This document shows, piece by piece, positions 1-8,831 of a DNA stretch of 64,000 nucleotides. Below the pieces are notes generated by a model that was not told the origin of the DNA, did no database searches, and was given only the letters and a program-made list of their open reading frames with translations. A program made the position numbers and the translations under genes. How positions within the stretch are numbered: the first letter of the stretch is position 1; each line of letters starts with the position of its first letter. This stretch comes from Enterococcus_C asini_A (GTDB lineage Bacteria; Bacillota; Bacilli; Lactobacillales; Enterococcaceae): NCBI RefSeq assembly GCF_031928785.1, contig NZ_JARQAL010000001.1. One strand, written 5' to 3'.

Positions 1-33
1 CGTTCAAAAGAAGGAGAGTCTGAAAATCTTGAT

Positions 34-735
34 TTAATTACTACTTTTGGTGATGTAAGGATCCAATAAGCCTGCTAAAGCTTCCACATTGCGGCTTTGA
101 ATCAACACGGTGCCACTACCGTTAAAGGTGTTAACCAAGCCTTCTCCGGTTTTGAAACCAAAAGTACCAGAAGCCACTTCAATGCGATAGTCCAAGCTAG
201 TGCTCCAGGCCAAAACATGATGATTGTCCACCACTAAAGGCTGGTCGCCAGTTAATGTGATTTCCATAATATCCCCGTAGCCGGAAATTAACATGGTTCC
301 GCTTCCTGTGGTTTCCATTACAAAGAGTCCGCCCGTACCACCAAATAAAGCACCACTAATTTTTTGGCGTGCCATATTGTATTGGACGGTACCATCAGAA
401 GCCAGGTAAGCGCCGGTGTTTAAGCGCCATTGTTCTTGCCCGATGGCTAGTTCGCGAATGGTCCCCGGGGTTCCTGGAGCGATGGCAATCAGGGCGTTGT
501 CACTAAGACCGGTGGCGGTGGTAATAAAGAAACTTTCGCCACTGGTTACCGAACGTCCCACTGCTCGCAATGCGCCGCCGATACCTTTTTTCCCATTGGC
601 ATTCATGTGGCCTTCTAGGTTTATTTGCCCGTTGTGATAAACCATGGCCCCTGCTTCCAATTTGATTGCTTCGTCTTTTTTCAGTTGGACTTCCACTAAA
701 GGAAAGACTGATTGAGATGTCAGTTGGTATTTCAT
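34..735 (-). CDS. AIM24 family protein
   Basis: The product has 233 residues. The ATG at 735 is chosen because a GTGGGGA ribosome-binding sequence lies 5 bases upstream; an in-frame ATG ten codons earlier has none. The protein is glycine-rich and looks all-beta, with short hydrophobic strands and many Gly-Gly turns. This fits the AIM24/TIGR00266 family, named after a yeast mitochondrial protein; its bacterial role is not established. There is no signal peptide or membrane segment, so it is probably cytoplasmic. A minus-strand TATAAT at 771-776 could be its -10 element. It is divergent from the hydrolase at 882. Family call is fairly secure, function unknown. Confidence 0.75.
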   Translation of the reverse strand: MKYQLTSQSVFPLVEVQLKKDEAIKLEAGAMVYHNGQINLEGHMNANGKKGIGGALRAVGRSVTSGESFFITTATGLSDNALIAIAPGTPGTIRELAIGQEQWRLNTGAYLASDGTVQYNMARQKISGALFGGTGGLFVMETTGSGTMLISGYGDIMEITLTGDQPLVVDNHHVLAWSTSLDYRIEVASGTFGFKTGEGLVNTFNGSGTVLIQSRNVEALAGLLDPYITKSSN

Positions 736-821
736 AAAATCCCCACTTTCTATGATGTATTCCAATTTTGATTATACGCTATTTTAAATCATTAAGCTCT
801 TTTAAAGGAGACGAGTTCCAT

Positions 822-851
822 TTGGTGACGGATAAAGAACCATGGTACACT
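822..851 (+). promoter_or_regulatory. Candidate promoter for the alpha/beta hydrolase
   Basis: TTGGTG at 822-827 and TACACT at 846-851 are 18 bases apart, with a TG one base before the -10 (extended -10). The start codon follows about 30 bases after the -10. Prediction by eye. Confidence 0.5.
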
Positions 852-881
852 GAAAAATAGATAAATGATGAAGGTGAAAAC

Positions 882-1841
882 ATGAACTTTTGGCTTTGGC
901 TCATAATAATAGGAATCATTTTTATAGGCATTGCTTTGCTAGTGGGATTTTGGTATTTGAATCGCTGGGCAAAGTTTTATGTAAATGCCGCAGTGGAACG
1001 AGAAAATGATTGGTTCGCCACAGAAGGCGCGGCTTTATTTGATAAATCTTGGCAACAACGCACCGATGAAGAAGACCATGCAGATGCAGACTTTTGGCTA
1101 CGAGAAGTGACTTGGAAAATTACTACCCAAGATCGCTTGAAACTGACTGCAGCTAGTTTTACTCAAGACAGTCATCGCTGGGTGATCGCTTTACATGGTT
1201 ATCGCAGTACCGGCTTTCAAGATATGAATGATGTGGCCCAAGTTTATTTTGAAAAAGGCTACAATGTGTTAGTTCCAGATCTGAGAGGTCACGGTCGTAG
1301 TGAAGGAAAAATTATCGGCTTAGGTTGGTTGGATCGTCTGGATTTGGTCCAGTGGATTGATGAAATTATCGCCCAAGATTCTCAAGCAGAGATTATCCTT
1401 CATGGCTGTTCCATCGGTGGTGCCGCAGGATTAATGGCTAGCGGGGAAAAATTGCCAGCACAAGTCAAACTTTTTATCGCTGACAGCAGTTTTACTTCGG
1501 TGTACAGTGAGTTTAAATGGCTTTTGCGCCGTTATACGAAATTTCCAGTGAGCCGTTTTATGGTTTTGGCGAATCGATATGCGAGAAGAAAAATGGGGTA
1601 CTCTTTAATAAAAGCTTCCGTGACTCGTCAGTTAGGAAGCAATCACTTACCCGTGTTACTTCTCCATGGTGAAAAGGATGAATTTGTCCCGGTAAAAGAA
1701 CTGGCAGCTTTAGCCAAGGCCAGTGCGTTACCTGCCAAAACAGCGGTCTTTTCCGATTGTGGCCATTTGGAAGCGAAGGAACAAAAACCCAAAGAGTACT
1801 GGCAAACCGTCTTTACCTTTATTGAAAAATATCTCCCTTGA
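882..1841 (+). CDS. Membrane-anchored alpha/beta hydrolase
   Basis: This 319-residue protein begins with one hydrophobic segment (about residues 5-25) that should anchor it in the membrane. An alpha/beta-hydrolase domain follows. The nucleophile elbow is HGCSIGG with Ser177; Asp266 (in GEKDEFVP) and His295 (in CGHLE) complete a likely triad, and an HG oxyanion turn is near residue 105. It resembles the bacterial serine-hydrolase/lysophospholipase-like group (S33-type); the substrate cannot be told from sequence. The ATG at 882 has an AAGGTGA ribosome-binding site. It has its own promoter and is followed by a stem-loop, so it is probably monocistronic. Confidence 0.8.
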   Translation: MNFWLWLIIIGIIFIGIALLVGFWYLNRWAKFYVNAAVERENDWFATEGAALFDKSWQQRTDEEDHADADFWLREVTWKITTQDRLKLTAASFTQDSHRWVIALHGYRSTGFQDMNDVAQVYFEKGYNVLVPDLRGHGRSEGKIIGLGWLDRLDLVQWIDEIIAQDSQAEIILHGCSIGGAAGLMASGEKLPAQVKLFIADSSFTSVYSEFKWLLRRYTKFPVSRFMVLANRYARRKMGYSLIKASVTRQLGSNHLPVLLLHGEKDEFVPVKELAALAKASALPAKTAVFSDCGHLEAKEQKPKEYWQTVFTFIEKYLP

Positions 1842-1845
1842 TTTT

Positions 1846-1893
1846 AGACCGAAAGTGACATCTCAATTTGTTTGAGAATTTCGCTTTCGGTCT
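1846..1893 (+). terminator. Long stem-loop after the hydrolase gene
   Basis: AGACCGAAAG (1846-1855) pairs with CTTTCGGTCT (1884-1893), and an inner TCTCAA/TTGAGA stem lies inside the loop. No clean U-run follows directly, so termination is likely but not certain. Confidence 0.55.
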
Positions 1894-2054
1894 CTGTCTG
1901 CTTTCAAGAGAACAATTATTTGCGTTTTTTTTAGGCTCTCGTTAGAATGAATTTACAAGGTTTGTTTGGTTCGATTCTGATTGAAGAGCCGACTAAAACA
2001 AACATTTGCTTAATTTTTTATGAAGATAGAATTGATTTTAAGGGGATGTTTTTT

Positions 2055-2318
2055 ATGGAAGGAAATAAAATTGGCGGCAAAGAAAATACAGAGGAATCCT
2101 TACTAGCTCAAGGATATCGGAAATATTCTGGTAAAGAGATCGATATTTACTACAACAAGGATATCTGTGCTCATGTAGGCAACTGTGTTCGAGGCAACGG
2201 GGCAGTCTTTGAAGTTGGCCGCAAGCCTTGGATTTTAGCCGATAATGGAGAAGCAGAAGACAACGCTCGGGTGATTAATACTTGCCCAACTGGTGCTTTG
2301 AAATTTGTACGAAAATAA
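2055..2318 (+). CDS. (4Fe-4S)-binding mini-protein, Fer4_19 / YjdI type
   Basis: The ATG at 2055 (87 residues) is preferred because AGGGGAT sits 8 bases upstream; an in-frame upstream extension has no ribosome-binding site. The protein carries CAHVGNC (C-x5-C) in the middle and CPTGAL near the C-terminus. This is the arrangement of the divergent mono-cluster ferredoxin domain Fer4_19. The family is thought to bind one Fe-S cluster; its partner is unknown. It lies 34 bases upstream of a small GNAT protein, the same pairing as yjdI-yjdJ in Escherichia coli (established synteny from memory), so the two probably work together. Confidence 0.8.
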   Translation: MEGNKIGGKENTEESLLAQGYRKYSGKEIDIYYNKDICAHVGNCVRGNGAVFEVGRKPWILADNGEAEDNARVINTCPTGALKFVRK

Positions 2319-2352
2319 TAATGCCACTCATTTTGAGAAAGTAGGTTGAATT

Positions 2353-2628
2353 ATGGAAATCAAAGAAGAAAAAAATCGCATGGTTTTACTAACGGATACA
2401 GGTGAAGAAGCAGGAGAGATGACGTGGTCGACAGCAGGAGACAGCTTGATTATCATCGATCACACCTTTGTAGATGATGCTTATCGTGGTCATCAATACG
2501 CCCAACAATTAGTAGCTGCCGGCGTAGAAATGGCTCGAAAAAAGAACTTGAAAGTTTTACCTTTATGTCCTTTTGCTAAAAAAGAATTTGCGGAAAAACC
2601 AGAATACGGCGATGTTTTGCGTAAATAG
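2353..2628 (+). CDS. Small GNAT-fold N-acetyltransferase, YjdJ type
   Basis: This is a minimal acetyltransferase of 91 residues, about half a normal GNAT. It has the beta4-alpha3 acetyl-CoA pattern typical of the GCN5-related Acetyltransf_CG family: V-D-D-A-Y-R-G-H-Q-Y-A near residues 39-49 and a conserved CPFAKKEF C-terminal motif. The start has an AGTAGGTTGA ribosome-binding site. It is cotranscribed with the Fe-S mini-protein upstream (34-base gap, no terminator). Substrate unknown. The constant pairing suggests a shared but undescribed role. Confidence 0.8.
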   Translation: MEIKEEKNRMVLLTDTGEEAGEMTWSTAGDSLIIIDHTFVDDAYRGHQYAQQLVAAGVEMARKKNLKVLPLCPFAKKEFAEKPEYGDVLRK

Positions 2629-2725
2629 TTTTCATCGAGAAAGCCTAGAATTCTAGCTAGCCAAATTTCTTGTAATATGCTAAAGTGTAAGAGACGTATT
2701 TTGCAAGGAAGGGAGCTAGCGCGTA

Positions 2726-2962
2726 ATGTATAACTTTCTCTTGGCAGTGGTCATTATTTTATCTGTTTTGATCATTATTGCCGTTATGATGCAACCAAGT
2801 AAACAAAACAGTGCAGCCAGCGCATTTAGTGGTGGGGCAGGCGAACTTTTCGGTAAGCAAAAAGCTCGTGGCTTTGAAGCTGTCATGCAGCGGGCAACAG
2901 CTGTGATGAGTGGAGTCTGGATGATTCTTTTATTCGTCTTGGCGATTTTGTCATCAAAATAA
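2726..2962 (+). CDS. secG: Preprotein translocase subunit SecG
   Basis: SecG is the small auxiliary subunit of the SecYEG translocon and helps SecA-driven export. The 78-residue product has two hydrophobic segments (about 3-20 and 57-76) separated by a Gly/Ser-rich polar loop containing F-S-G-G-A-G-E-L-F-G, the family hallmark. An AAGGAAGGGA ribosome-binding site precedes the ATG. It starts the secG-esterase-rnr-smpB order common in enterococci, but a strong terminator follows it here, so the downstream genes also need their own promoter. Confidence 0.95.
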   Translation: MYNFLLAVVIILSVLIIIAVMMQPSKQNSAASAFSGGAGELFGKQKARGFEAVMQRATAVMSGVWMILLFVLAILSSK

Positions 2963-2972
2963 GCACTTGATA

Positions 2973-3004
2973 CCGTGACCTTGCCATAAGGTCACGGTTT
3001 TTTT
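2973..3004 (+). terminator. Rho-independent terminator after secG
   Basis: A 10-base stem CCGTGACCTT / AAGGTCACGG (2973-2982 with 2988-2997) has a 5-base loop and is followed by seven T. Confidence 0.92.
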
Positions 3005-3092
3005 ATAGATTAATGACGGCATTGGCTCTGTAAGCTTGGGTAGGATTGTAGCCAGTTTGGCAGATAGGTACCGGTGTTCTGGTTTCCTGTGC

Positions 3093-3098
3093 TAAAAT
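3093..3098 (+). promoter_or_regulatory. Candidate extended -10 for the esterase-rnr-smpB operon
   Basis: TGC-TAAAAT forms an extended -10 18 bases before the esterase start. No convincing -35 was found. Confidence 0.4.
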
Positions 3099-3115
3099 AA
3101 GTGTGAGGTGATTTG

Positions 3116-3871
3116 ATGAAGACTCGTTTACCTAAACCATTTTATAGTAAGAAAAGTTCGCGAGGAGTATTGTTGCTCCATGCTTATTCAGGCAGTGCCA
3201 ATGATGTACGGATGTTAGCTCGAGCTTTGGAAAAGGAGAATTACACCGTTTATGCACCCATTCTAACTGGCCACGGAACACCAGACCCTTTGGATGTTTT
3301 AGCGGCTTCTGTCAGTGATTGGCAGCACGATGTACGTCAAGCAGTAGCCAAGTTAAAAGACGATGGCGTGAGTCAATTGGCAGTTTTTGGTCTGTCCATG
3401 GGAGGAATTTTGGCTATGGACTTGTTGACAAGTGATGAGGAAATATTAGCTGGTGGGGCGTTTTGCTCGCCTTTATTTCCTAGTGAGAATCAAGTTACTA
3501 AAAGTTTTTTAGACTATAGCAAGTACCTCTATCAAAAACAAGAACTACCAGCAGCACAGCTGACAGAAAAACTTCAGACCATTGAACAAAAGCAACCTCA
3601 GCAATTAGTTGCCATTGAAGCATTAGGTTTTCAAGTAGCCCGTCGCTTACCTGAATTGAGACGGCCGGTATACATCGCTCAAGGGGGAAAGGATGAAATG
3701 ATTGATCCGACCACTGCTTACGAAACCTTGAGAGCTTTAAGCAAAACCGACGTGAGTTTTCATTGGTTTGCCAGGAGTGGCCATGTGATTACCGTTAGTG
3801 AAGAACATCAACAATTTGAAAATACAGTAGGCCAATTTATTGAAAATTTGCCATGGAATGAGGAGAAATAG
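3116..3871 (+). CDS. Carboxylesterase, Est30/YvaK-like alpha/beta hydrolase
   Basis: This 251-residue soluble hydrolase has Ser94 in the elbow FGLSMGG, Asp193 in GGKDEMID and His223 in SGHVIT. The pattern and length match the carboxylesterase/monoacylglycerol lipase group (Geobacillus Est30, Bacillus YvaK) usually found between secG and rnr. The ATG at 3116 is chosen over a TTG one codon earlier because GAGGTG is 5 bases upstream. Its stop codon shares a base with the GTG start of rnr, so translation of the two is coupled. The physiological substrate is unknown; short-chain esters are likely from family knowledge. Confidence 0.85.
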   Translation: MKTRLPKPFYSKKSSRGVLLLHAYSGSANDVRMLARALEKENYTVYAPILTGHGTPDPLDVLAASVSDWQHDVRQAVAKLKDDGVSQLAVFGLSMGGILAMDLLTSDEEILAGGAFCSPLFPSENQVTKSFLDYSKYLYQKQELPAAQLTEKLQTIEQKQPQQLVAIEALGFQVARRLPELRRPVYIAQGGKDEMIDPTTAYETLRALSKTDVSFHWFARSGHVITVSEEHQQFENTVGQFIENLPWNEEK

Positions 3872-6276
3872 TGAAAGATAGTAAAGAACAGATACGACAG
3901 TTTATTCGCCAGAGTAAAAAAAGCAGTCTCTCCCCAGAAGAACTGGCAGCTGGCCTTGGTTTGCAAAAAAGTGGTGATTACAAGGCTTTGATTCAAACCG
4001 TGGCGGCCATGGAGCAAGAAGGTAGTGTGGTTTTTACCAAAAAAGGTAAAATCCAGTTGCCACCTCAAAATGTGTTGTTAGAAGGGATTTTCCGGGGCAA
4101 TGAACGAGGCTTTGGTTTTGTGAATTATGACGAGGAAGAAGAAGACATTTACATTCCTAAAGATCAAACGGGTTATGCCATGGATGGAGATACCGTGGCA
4201 GTGGACATTACCGCAGTAGCCGATCCTTTTAAACAAAAAGGGGCAGAAGGCAAAGTGGTGGAAATTCGCAAGCGAAACATAAGCCAGCTTGTAGGAGAAT
4301 TCACTTTGTTTTCGGAAGAAGAAATCGTCGAGACAGATCTTTATGGTGTGGTAAAACCGAAAGATAAGAAATTAGCGGCTTTTCAAATCTTTGTGGCTGC
4401 AGAAGGCATTCGCCCAGTGGATGGCAGTGTGGTACAAGTGGAAATCACTCATTATCCGGAAAAAGGCTATGCTTCTAGTTTAGAAGGTTTGGTGACCAGT
4501 GTTTTAGGTCATAAAGATGATCCGGGGATGGATATTTTATCTATTGTCGTAGCTCACGGTATCCCATTGGAGTTTCCTGAGCCGGTACTCACTCAAGCTA
4601 ATGAAGTTCCGGACACAATTGATCCTACTGATTTTCCTGAGCGTCGGGATTTACGGGAGCAATTGGTGGTAACCATTGATGGGGCCGATGCTAAAGATTT
4701 AGATGATGCGGTGACGGTGCGCAAATTGGAAAATGGTCATTATTTTCTAGGGGTGCATATTGCCGATGTTTCTTATTATGTTACCGAAGATAGCCCTTTA
4801 GATGGGGAAGCTTTTGAGCGAGGCACCAGTGTTTATTTAACTGACCGAGTGATTCCTATGATTCCCCACCGCCTTTCAAATGGGATTTGTTCTTTAAATC
4901 CCAATGTGCCCCGGTTGACCATGAGTTGTGAGATGGAAATTAACCAAGAGGGAAAAGTGGTACACCACGAGATTTTCCCAAGTATCATCCAAACGACGGC
5001 CCGCATGACCTACACCAGTGTTAATGAAATACTGGAAGAACACAATTCAGAAACGAGAGCTCGTTATCAAAATTTAGTGCCGATGTTTGAAGATATGGCA
5101 GAGCTTCATGAAATTTTGACGAAGATGCGAGAACGTCGAGGGGCAGTCTCTTTTGAAGATCGCGAAGCCCAAGTAGTCGTAGATGAAGTTGGTCATCCAG
5201 AAGCGATTGTGCTACGCAGTCGTGGAGTTGGGGAAAAAATGATTGAATCCTTTATGTTAGCCGCAAATGAAACGGTGGCAGAGCATTTTAACAAACGTCA
5301 TTTGCCTTTCTTGTACCGGATTCATGAAGAACCAAAAGAAGATAAGCTGCGTCGCTTCTTTGATTTCGCGGCTACATTAGGCTTAGTGGTCAAGACTACA
5401 AAAGGCAGCATTACTCCCACTGATTTGAAAAAAATCGTCGAAGAAGTGGCCGACAAGCCAGAATCCTTTGTGGTGAATACGATGCTTTTACGCTCGATGC
5501 AACAGGCCAAATATTCAGAAGTAAATTACGGTCACTACGGCTTAGGGGCAGATTACTACACCCATTTCACTTCGCCAATTCGTCGTTACCCAGATTTAAT
5601 CGTCCATCGTTTGATTCGAGCATATGGGGAAGACATCAGTAAGAAAAACCAAGAGAAGTGGGCGGAAAAATTACCAGAAATCGCCCTGCACAGCTCTCAA
5701 ATGGAACGTAGAGCAGTGGAATGTGAACGAGAAGTGGATGGCATGAAAAAAGCCGAATACATGGCGGCTCATGTGGGAGAAGAATTTGAAGGCATTGTCA
5801 GTTCAGTGGTGCGCTTTGGACTCTTTGTGGAATTGCCTAACACCATTGAAGGTATGATTCACATTACCAATTTAAAACAAGATTACTTCCATTTTATGGA
5901 AACGCAATTAGCACTTGTAGGGGAACGTACAGGATTGACTTTTAAAATCGGCCAAAAAGTCAAAGTAAAAGTGATTAAAGCTGACCCAGTCACTCAAGAA
6001 ATTGATTTTGAACTAGTGGAAGCAGAAGAAGTTACCCCTATTGCGAGACAAGAAAATCGTAAACGCCGACGAGCTCGCGAAAAAAATCAAAAAGACCGCA
6101 ACCAAAACAAAGGTAAGGATAAGTCGAAATACAAAGGCAAGAAAAAAGGCGAAGGGCACTCTCAGTCTAGTAAGCAGGGTAAGGCGAAGAGTGGTAAAAA
6201 GAAAAATTATTCAGGAAAAGACACAAATGCTAAGAAGAAACCTTTTTACAAAGGAATTAAGAAAAAAGGCAAGTAA
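3871..6276 (+). CDS. rnr: Ribonuclease R
   Basis: RNase R is a processive 3'-to-5' exoribonuclease that degrades structured RNA and, with tmRNA-SmpB, faulty mRNAs. The 801-residue product shows a winged-helix region (about 1-65), cold-shock/OB domains (about 70-235), the RNB catalytic domain with TIDGADAKDLDDAV near 267-280 (metal-binding Asp residues), an S1 domain (about 633-715) and a long Lys/Arg-rich tail (about 724-801). It begins with GTG; the AGGAGAAATA just upstream is the ribosome-binding site and lies inside the esterase stop region. smpB follows 38 bases downstream, consistent with their joint role. Confidence 0.96.
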   Translation: MKDSKEQIRQFIRQSKKSSLSPEELAAGLGLQKSGDYKALIQTVAAMEQEGSVVFTKKGKIQLPPQNVLLEGIFRGNERGFGFVNYDEEEEDIYIPKDQTGYAMDGDTVAVDITAVADPFKQKGAEGKVVEIRKRNISQLVGEFTLFSEEEIVETDLYGVVKPKDKKLAAFQIFVAAEGIRPVDGSVVQVEITHYPEKGYASSLEGLVTSVLGHKDDPGMDILSIVVAHGIPLEFPEPVLTQANEVPDTIDPTDFPERRDLREQLVVTIDGADAKDLDDAVTVRKLENGHYFLGVHIADVSYYVTEDSPLDGEAFERGTSVYLTDRVIPMIPHRLSNGICSLNPNVPRLTMSCEMEINQEGKVVHHEIFPSIIQTTARMTYTSVNEILEEHNSETRARYQNLVPMFEDMAELHEILTKMRERRGAVSFEDREAQVVVDEVGHPEAIVLRSRGVGEKMIESFMLAANETVAEHFNKRHLPFLYRIHEEPKEDKLRRFFDFAATLGLVVKTTKGSITPTDLKKIVEEVADKPESFVVNTMLLRSMQQAKYSEVNYGHYGLGADYYTHFTSPIRRYPDLIVHRLIRAYGEDISKKNQEKWAEKLPEIALHSSQMERRAVECEREVDGMKKAEYMAAHVGEEFEGIVSSVVRFGLFVELPNTIEGMIHITNLKQDYFHFMETQLALVGERTGLTFKIGQKVKVKVIKADPVTQEIDFELVEAEEVTPIARQENRKRRRAREKNQKDRNQNKGKDKSKYKGKKKGEGHSQSSKQGKAKSGKKKNYSGKDTNAKKKPFYKGIKKKGK

Positions 6277-6314
6277 TGACGTGTCGAAACTGAGACAGGA
6301 GGAACTACGACCAT

Positions 6315-6773
6315 ATGCCAAAGGGAGCCGGCAAGTTAATTGCCCAAAATAAAAAAGCCCGCCACGACTACACCATTGTGGACACTGTAGAAGCCGGGAT
6401 TGTCTTACAAGGTACTGAAATTAAATCAATCCGCAATAGCCGTATTAACTTAAAAGACGGATTCGTGCGGATTCGTAACGGAGAAGCATTTTTAGTAAAT
6501 GTCCACATCAGTCCTTATGAACAAGGTAATATCTTTAATCATGATCCACTGCGCACCCGGAAATTACTTTTACACAAAAAGCAGATTGACAAGCTTTACG
6601 GAGAAATGAAACAACAAGGAATGTCCATTGTGCCATTAAAAGTCTACTTAAAAGATGGCTATGCCAAAGTCTTAATCGGGCTAGCCAAAGGGAAAAAACA
6701 ATACGACAAACGGGAAAGCTTAAAGCGCAAAGACCAAGAACGGCAAATTGCCAGAGTCATGAAGAACTATTAA
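6315..6773 (+). CDS. smpB: SsrA-binding protein SmpB
   Basis: SmpB binds tmRNA and delivers it to stalled ribosomes in trans-translation. The 152-residue product is of normal length and has the expected opening K-L-I-A-Q-N-K-K-A-R-H-D-Y, the L-Q-G-T-E-I-K-S-I-R motif and a basic C-terminal tail that would lie in the mRNA channel. AGGAGG lies about 12 bases before the ATG. Last gene of the esterase-rnr-smpB group and followed by a terminator. The tmRNA gene itself is not in the window. Confidence 0.96.
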   Translation: MPKGAGKLIAQNKKARHDYTIVDTVEAGIVLQGTEIKSIRNSRINLKDGFVRIRNGEAFLVNVHISPYEQGNIFNHDPLRTRKLLLHKKQIDKLYGEMKQQGMSIVPLKVYLKDGYAKVLIGLAKGKKQYDKRESLKRKDQERQIARVMKNY

Positions 6774-6784
6774 AAAAACTAATC

Positions 6785-6827
6785 GGTACAATGATAAATT
6801 TTAAAAAAATTATCATTGTACCTTTTC
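6785..6827 (+). terminator. Terminator after smpB
   Basis: A 13-base perfect stem GGTACAATGATAA / TTATCATTGTACC (6785-6797 with 6810-6822) is followed by TTTTCT. Confidence 0.88.
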
Positions 6828-7219
6828 TATAGAAAATATCTGGCAATGAAAAGCTTTTCATAGGGAGATAGAAAAAACAAAAGAAATGCCTAGAGGTTTT
6901 TTCTCATTTTCTTCTAATGAAATCCTTTTCCGGTTTAGAAGGGCAATTGCTTTATAATTTCAGGGCTTTTTGGTAGCATTTAAGCCATAATAGGAAAATA
7001 TTTTGAAGTTTCCTAGGTCAAATGGATCAAAGTGAGTAGCCACAAAAAAATCCTCCCATAAAAAATTCGGCAAAACTTCTCGATTGTCTAATTTTCGTGA
7101 AAATACTTTGAAATTTTCTTTTCATGGTGGTATGATTCGGTTGGTTATTCACTCAGAGCCTTTTTGGCGGTGTTTTACCAGTGTTTCTCAGGATTTTGCA
7201 GGAAAAGAGGTGAAAAATT
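6828..7219 (+). other. Intergenic region before the ATP synthase operon
   Basis: This AT-rich stretch holds no convincing gene; atpI, often found upstream of atpB, is absent. A TATAAT at 6953-6958 has no good -35. The best promoter is at 7108-7136, leaving an untranslated leader of about 77 bases. Confidence 0.6.
7108..7136 (+). promoter_or_regulatory. Promoter of the atp operon
   Basis: TTGAAA at 7108-7113 and TATGAT at 7131-7136 are separated by 17 bases, close to the sigma-A consensus. Confidence 0.65.
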
Positions 7220-7948
7220 TTGGAGGAAAAAACCTTGCTCTTCCATATCGGTCCGATTTGGTTTGATGGCACGGTAGTATTGATGACACTGTTAACCTGT
7301 TGCATTGTATTTGCACTCGTTTTCATTTGTACCCGAAATTTGCAGCTAATGCCAAAGGGAAAACAAAATGTAATTGAATTCTTGATTGATTTTGTCCGAG
7401 GGATTTTAAAAGACAGCTTGTCGTCCAAGGAAGTCACCAACTTCCACTTGCTATCGGTGACCTTATTCTTATTTGTCTTTGTTGCCAATGAGATTGGGTT
7501 AGTCACCAAGTTGGTCTTCGAACACGGAGGCGAAGAAATCTCCATCTGGAAAAGTCCCACAGCCGATCCAATCGTTGCTATGTCACTAGCCATGATGATG
7601 ATTGTGATGACCCATTATTTTGGGGTAAAGAAATTCGGCTTTGGCGGTTACATCAAAAACTCATTCCTGCAGCCGGTCAGCTTCTTGCTTCCCATTAAGC
7701 TGATAGAAGAGTTTACCAATGTTATCACATTAGGTTTGCGTCTATACGGGAATATATATGCTGGGGAAGTACTGCTAGGACTAATCGTGACGATGGCGAA
7801 TTCACTAGGTTGGTGGTCACTGCCGGTGGTAATGCCACTGGAAATGATCTGGATTGCCTTCTCAATCTTTATTGGGGCGATTCAAGCTTACGTATTCGTA
7901 ACCTTGTCCATGGTATTCATGGGTCACAAGGTAGAAGCAGAACATTAA
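7220..7948 (+). CDS. atpB: F1Fo ATP synthase subunit a
   Basis: Subunit a forms the proton half-channels next to the c-ring. The 242-residue membrane protein has five to six hydrophobic segments. It carries the LRLYGNIYAGE stretch with the essential Arg that faces the c-ring carboxylate, and a C-terminal GAIQAYVFVTLSMVF helix. The start codon is TTG at 7220, supported by AGAGGTGA 7 bases upstream. First gene of atpBEFHAGDC. In lactic acid bacteria this enzyme mainly pumps protons out at the cost of ATP (family knowledge). Confidence 0.96.
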   Translation: MEEKTLLFHIGPIWFDGTVVLMTLLTCCIVFALVFICTRNLQLMPKGKQNVIEFLIDFVRGILKDSLSSKEVTNFHLLSVTLFLFVFVANEIGLVTKLVFEHGGEEISIWKSPTADPIVAMSLAMMMIVMTHYFGVKKFGFGGYIKNSFLQPVSFLLPIKLIEEFTNVITLGLRLYGNIYAGEVLLGLIVTMANSLGWWSLPVVMPLEMIWIAFSIFIGAIQAYVFVTLSMVFMGHKVEAEH

Positions 7949-7996
7949 CAATCGGTTTTTCAAAATTATTTTTCATATAATAGGAGGAAATTAACA

Positions 7997-8209
7997 ATGA
8001 ATTATATCGCAGCAGCAATCGCAGTATTAGGTGCGGCAATCGGTGCCGGCTACGGTAACGGTCGCGTTATCTCACAAACTTTAGAATCAATGGCTCGTCA
8101 ACCAGAAATCGCTGGACAATTACGTTCTACCATGTTTATCGGGGTTGCCCTTGTAGAAGCTGTGCCAATCTTGGGTATCGTAATTGCTTTTATTCTCGTA
8201 TTGATGTAG
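7997..8209 (+). CDS. atpE: F1Fo ATP synthase subunit c
   Basis: This 70-residue hairpin of two membrane helices forms the rotating c-ring. The glycine-rich first helix has G-A-A-I-G-A-G-Y-G, the polar loop has A-R-Q-P-E, and the second helix has the ion-binding Glu in ALVEAVPIL. The residues around this Glu lack the Ser/Thr-rich signature of sodium-type c subunits, so a proton ring is inferred. TAGGAGGAAA precedes the ATG. Third base usage and the strong site fit its need for many copies per complex. Confidence 0.96.
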   Translation: MNYIAAAIAVLGAAIGAGYGNGRVISQTLESMARQPEIAGQLRSTMFIGVALVEAVPILGIVIAFILVLM

Positions 8210-8306
8210 TAAATAAGAGCGGAAAATGTAACGGATTCTCGTTGCTTTCTGCTTTTTTGTATGAGGAATCACCTGCATTTTATGCAAAGAAAAGGAGCAC
8301 AAGCGT

Positions 8307-8831
8307 ATGCTAGATCATTTGGTACTTGCGGAGATCACCCATACGACACTAAGTAGTATCATAGTGGTGACAGGATCATTTACGATCCTCTTGGCCCTCT
8401 TGAAGAAATTCGCCTGGGGACCAATCTCAGAAATAATGAAGAAACGTGAAGATCAGATCGCCAATGATTTAGATTCAGCCGAACAAGCGCGGATCAATGC
8501 TGCCAAGTTAGAAGAAGAACGTCAAGTAAAATTGATGTCTTCTCAAACGGAAGCTGCTGAAATCATTAAATCCGCCAAAGATAGTGGAGAAACAAGCCGT
8601 CAAAAAATCTTAACTGAAACCAAGGACGAAGTAAGCCGTTTGAAAGAAAAAGCCCAAGCGGATATTCAACTGGAAAAAGAAGCAGCCTTAACCAGCGTCA
8701 AAGATGACGTGGCTGATCTTTCCTTGCAAATCGCAGCGAAGATTTTAAACAAAGAGCTTACTCCACAGGCTCATGAATCATTAATCAACGACTATATCGA
8801 AGGTCTGGGTTCACAAAATGAAACTCGATAA
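8307..8831 (+). CDS. atpF: F1Fo ATP synthase subunit b
   Basis: Subunit b is the peripheral stalk linking Fo to F1. The 174-residue product has one N-terminal membrane helix (about 13-33), then a long charged, Ala/Glu/Lys-rich helix typical of the dimeric coiled stalk. AAAGGAGC lies before the ATG. Its 3' end overlaps atpH by 14 bases, which indicates translational coupling of the two stalk components. Confidence 0.95.
   Translation: MLDHLVLAEITHTTLSSIIVVTGSFTILLALLKKFAWGPISEIMKKREDQIANDLDSAEQARINAAKLEEERQVKLMSSQTEAAEIIKSAKDSGETSRQKILTETKDEVSRLKEKAQADIQLEKEAALTSVKDDVADLSLQIAAKILNKELTPQAHESLINDYIEGLGSQNETR

Noticed and set aside
6041..6352. Lys/Arg-rich open frame overlapping the end of rnr and the start of smpB
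   Set aside because: Shifted-frame reading of the basic RNase R tail; no ribosome-binding site and both host genes are certain.
7153..7593. 146-residue minus-strand frame over the start of atpB
   Set aside because: Antisense to a certain gene and covering its promoter region; no start signals.
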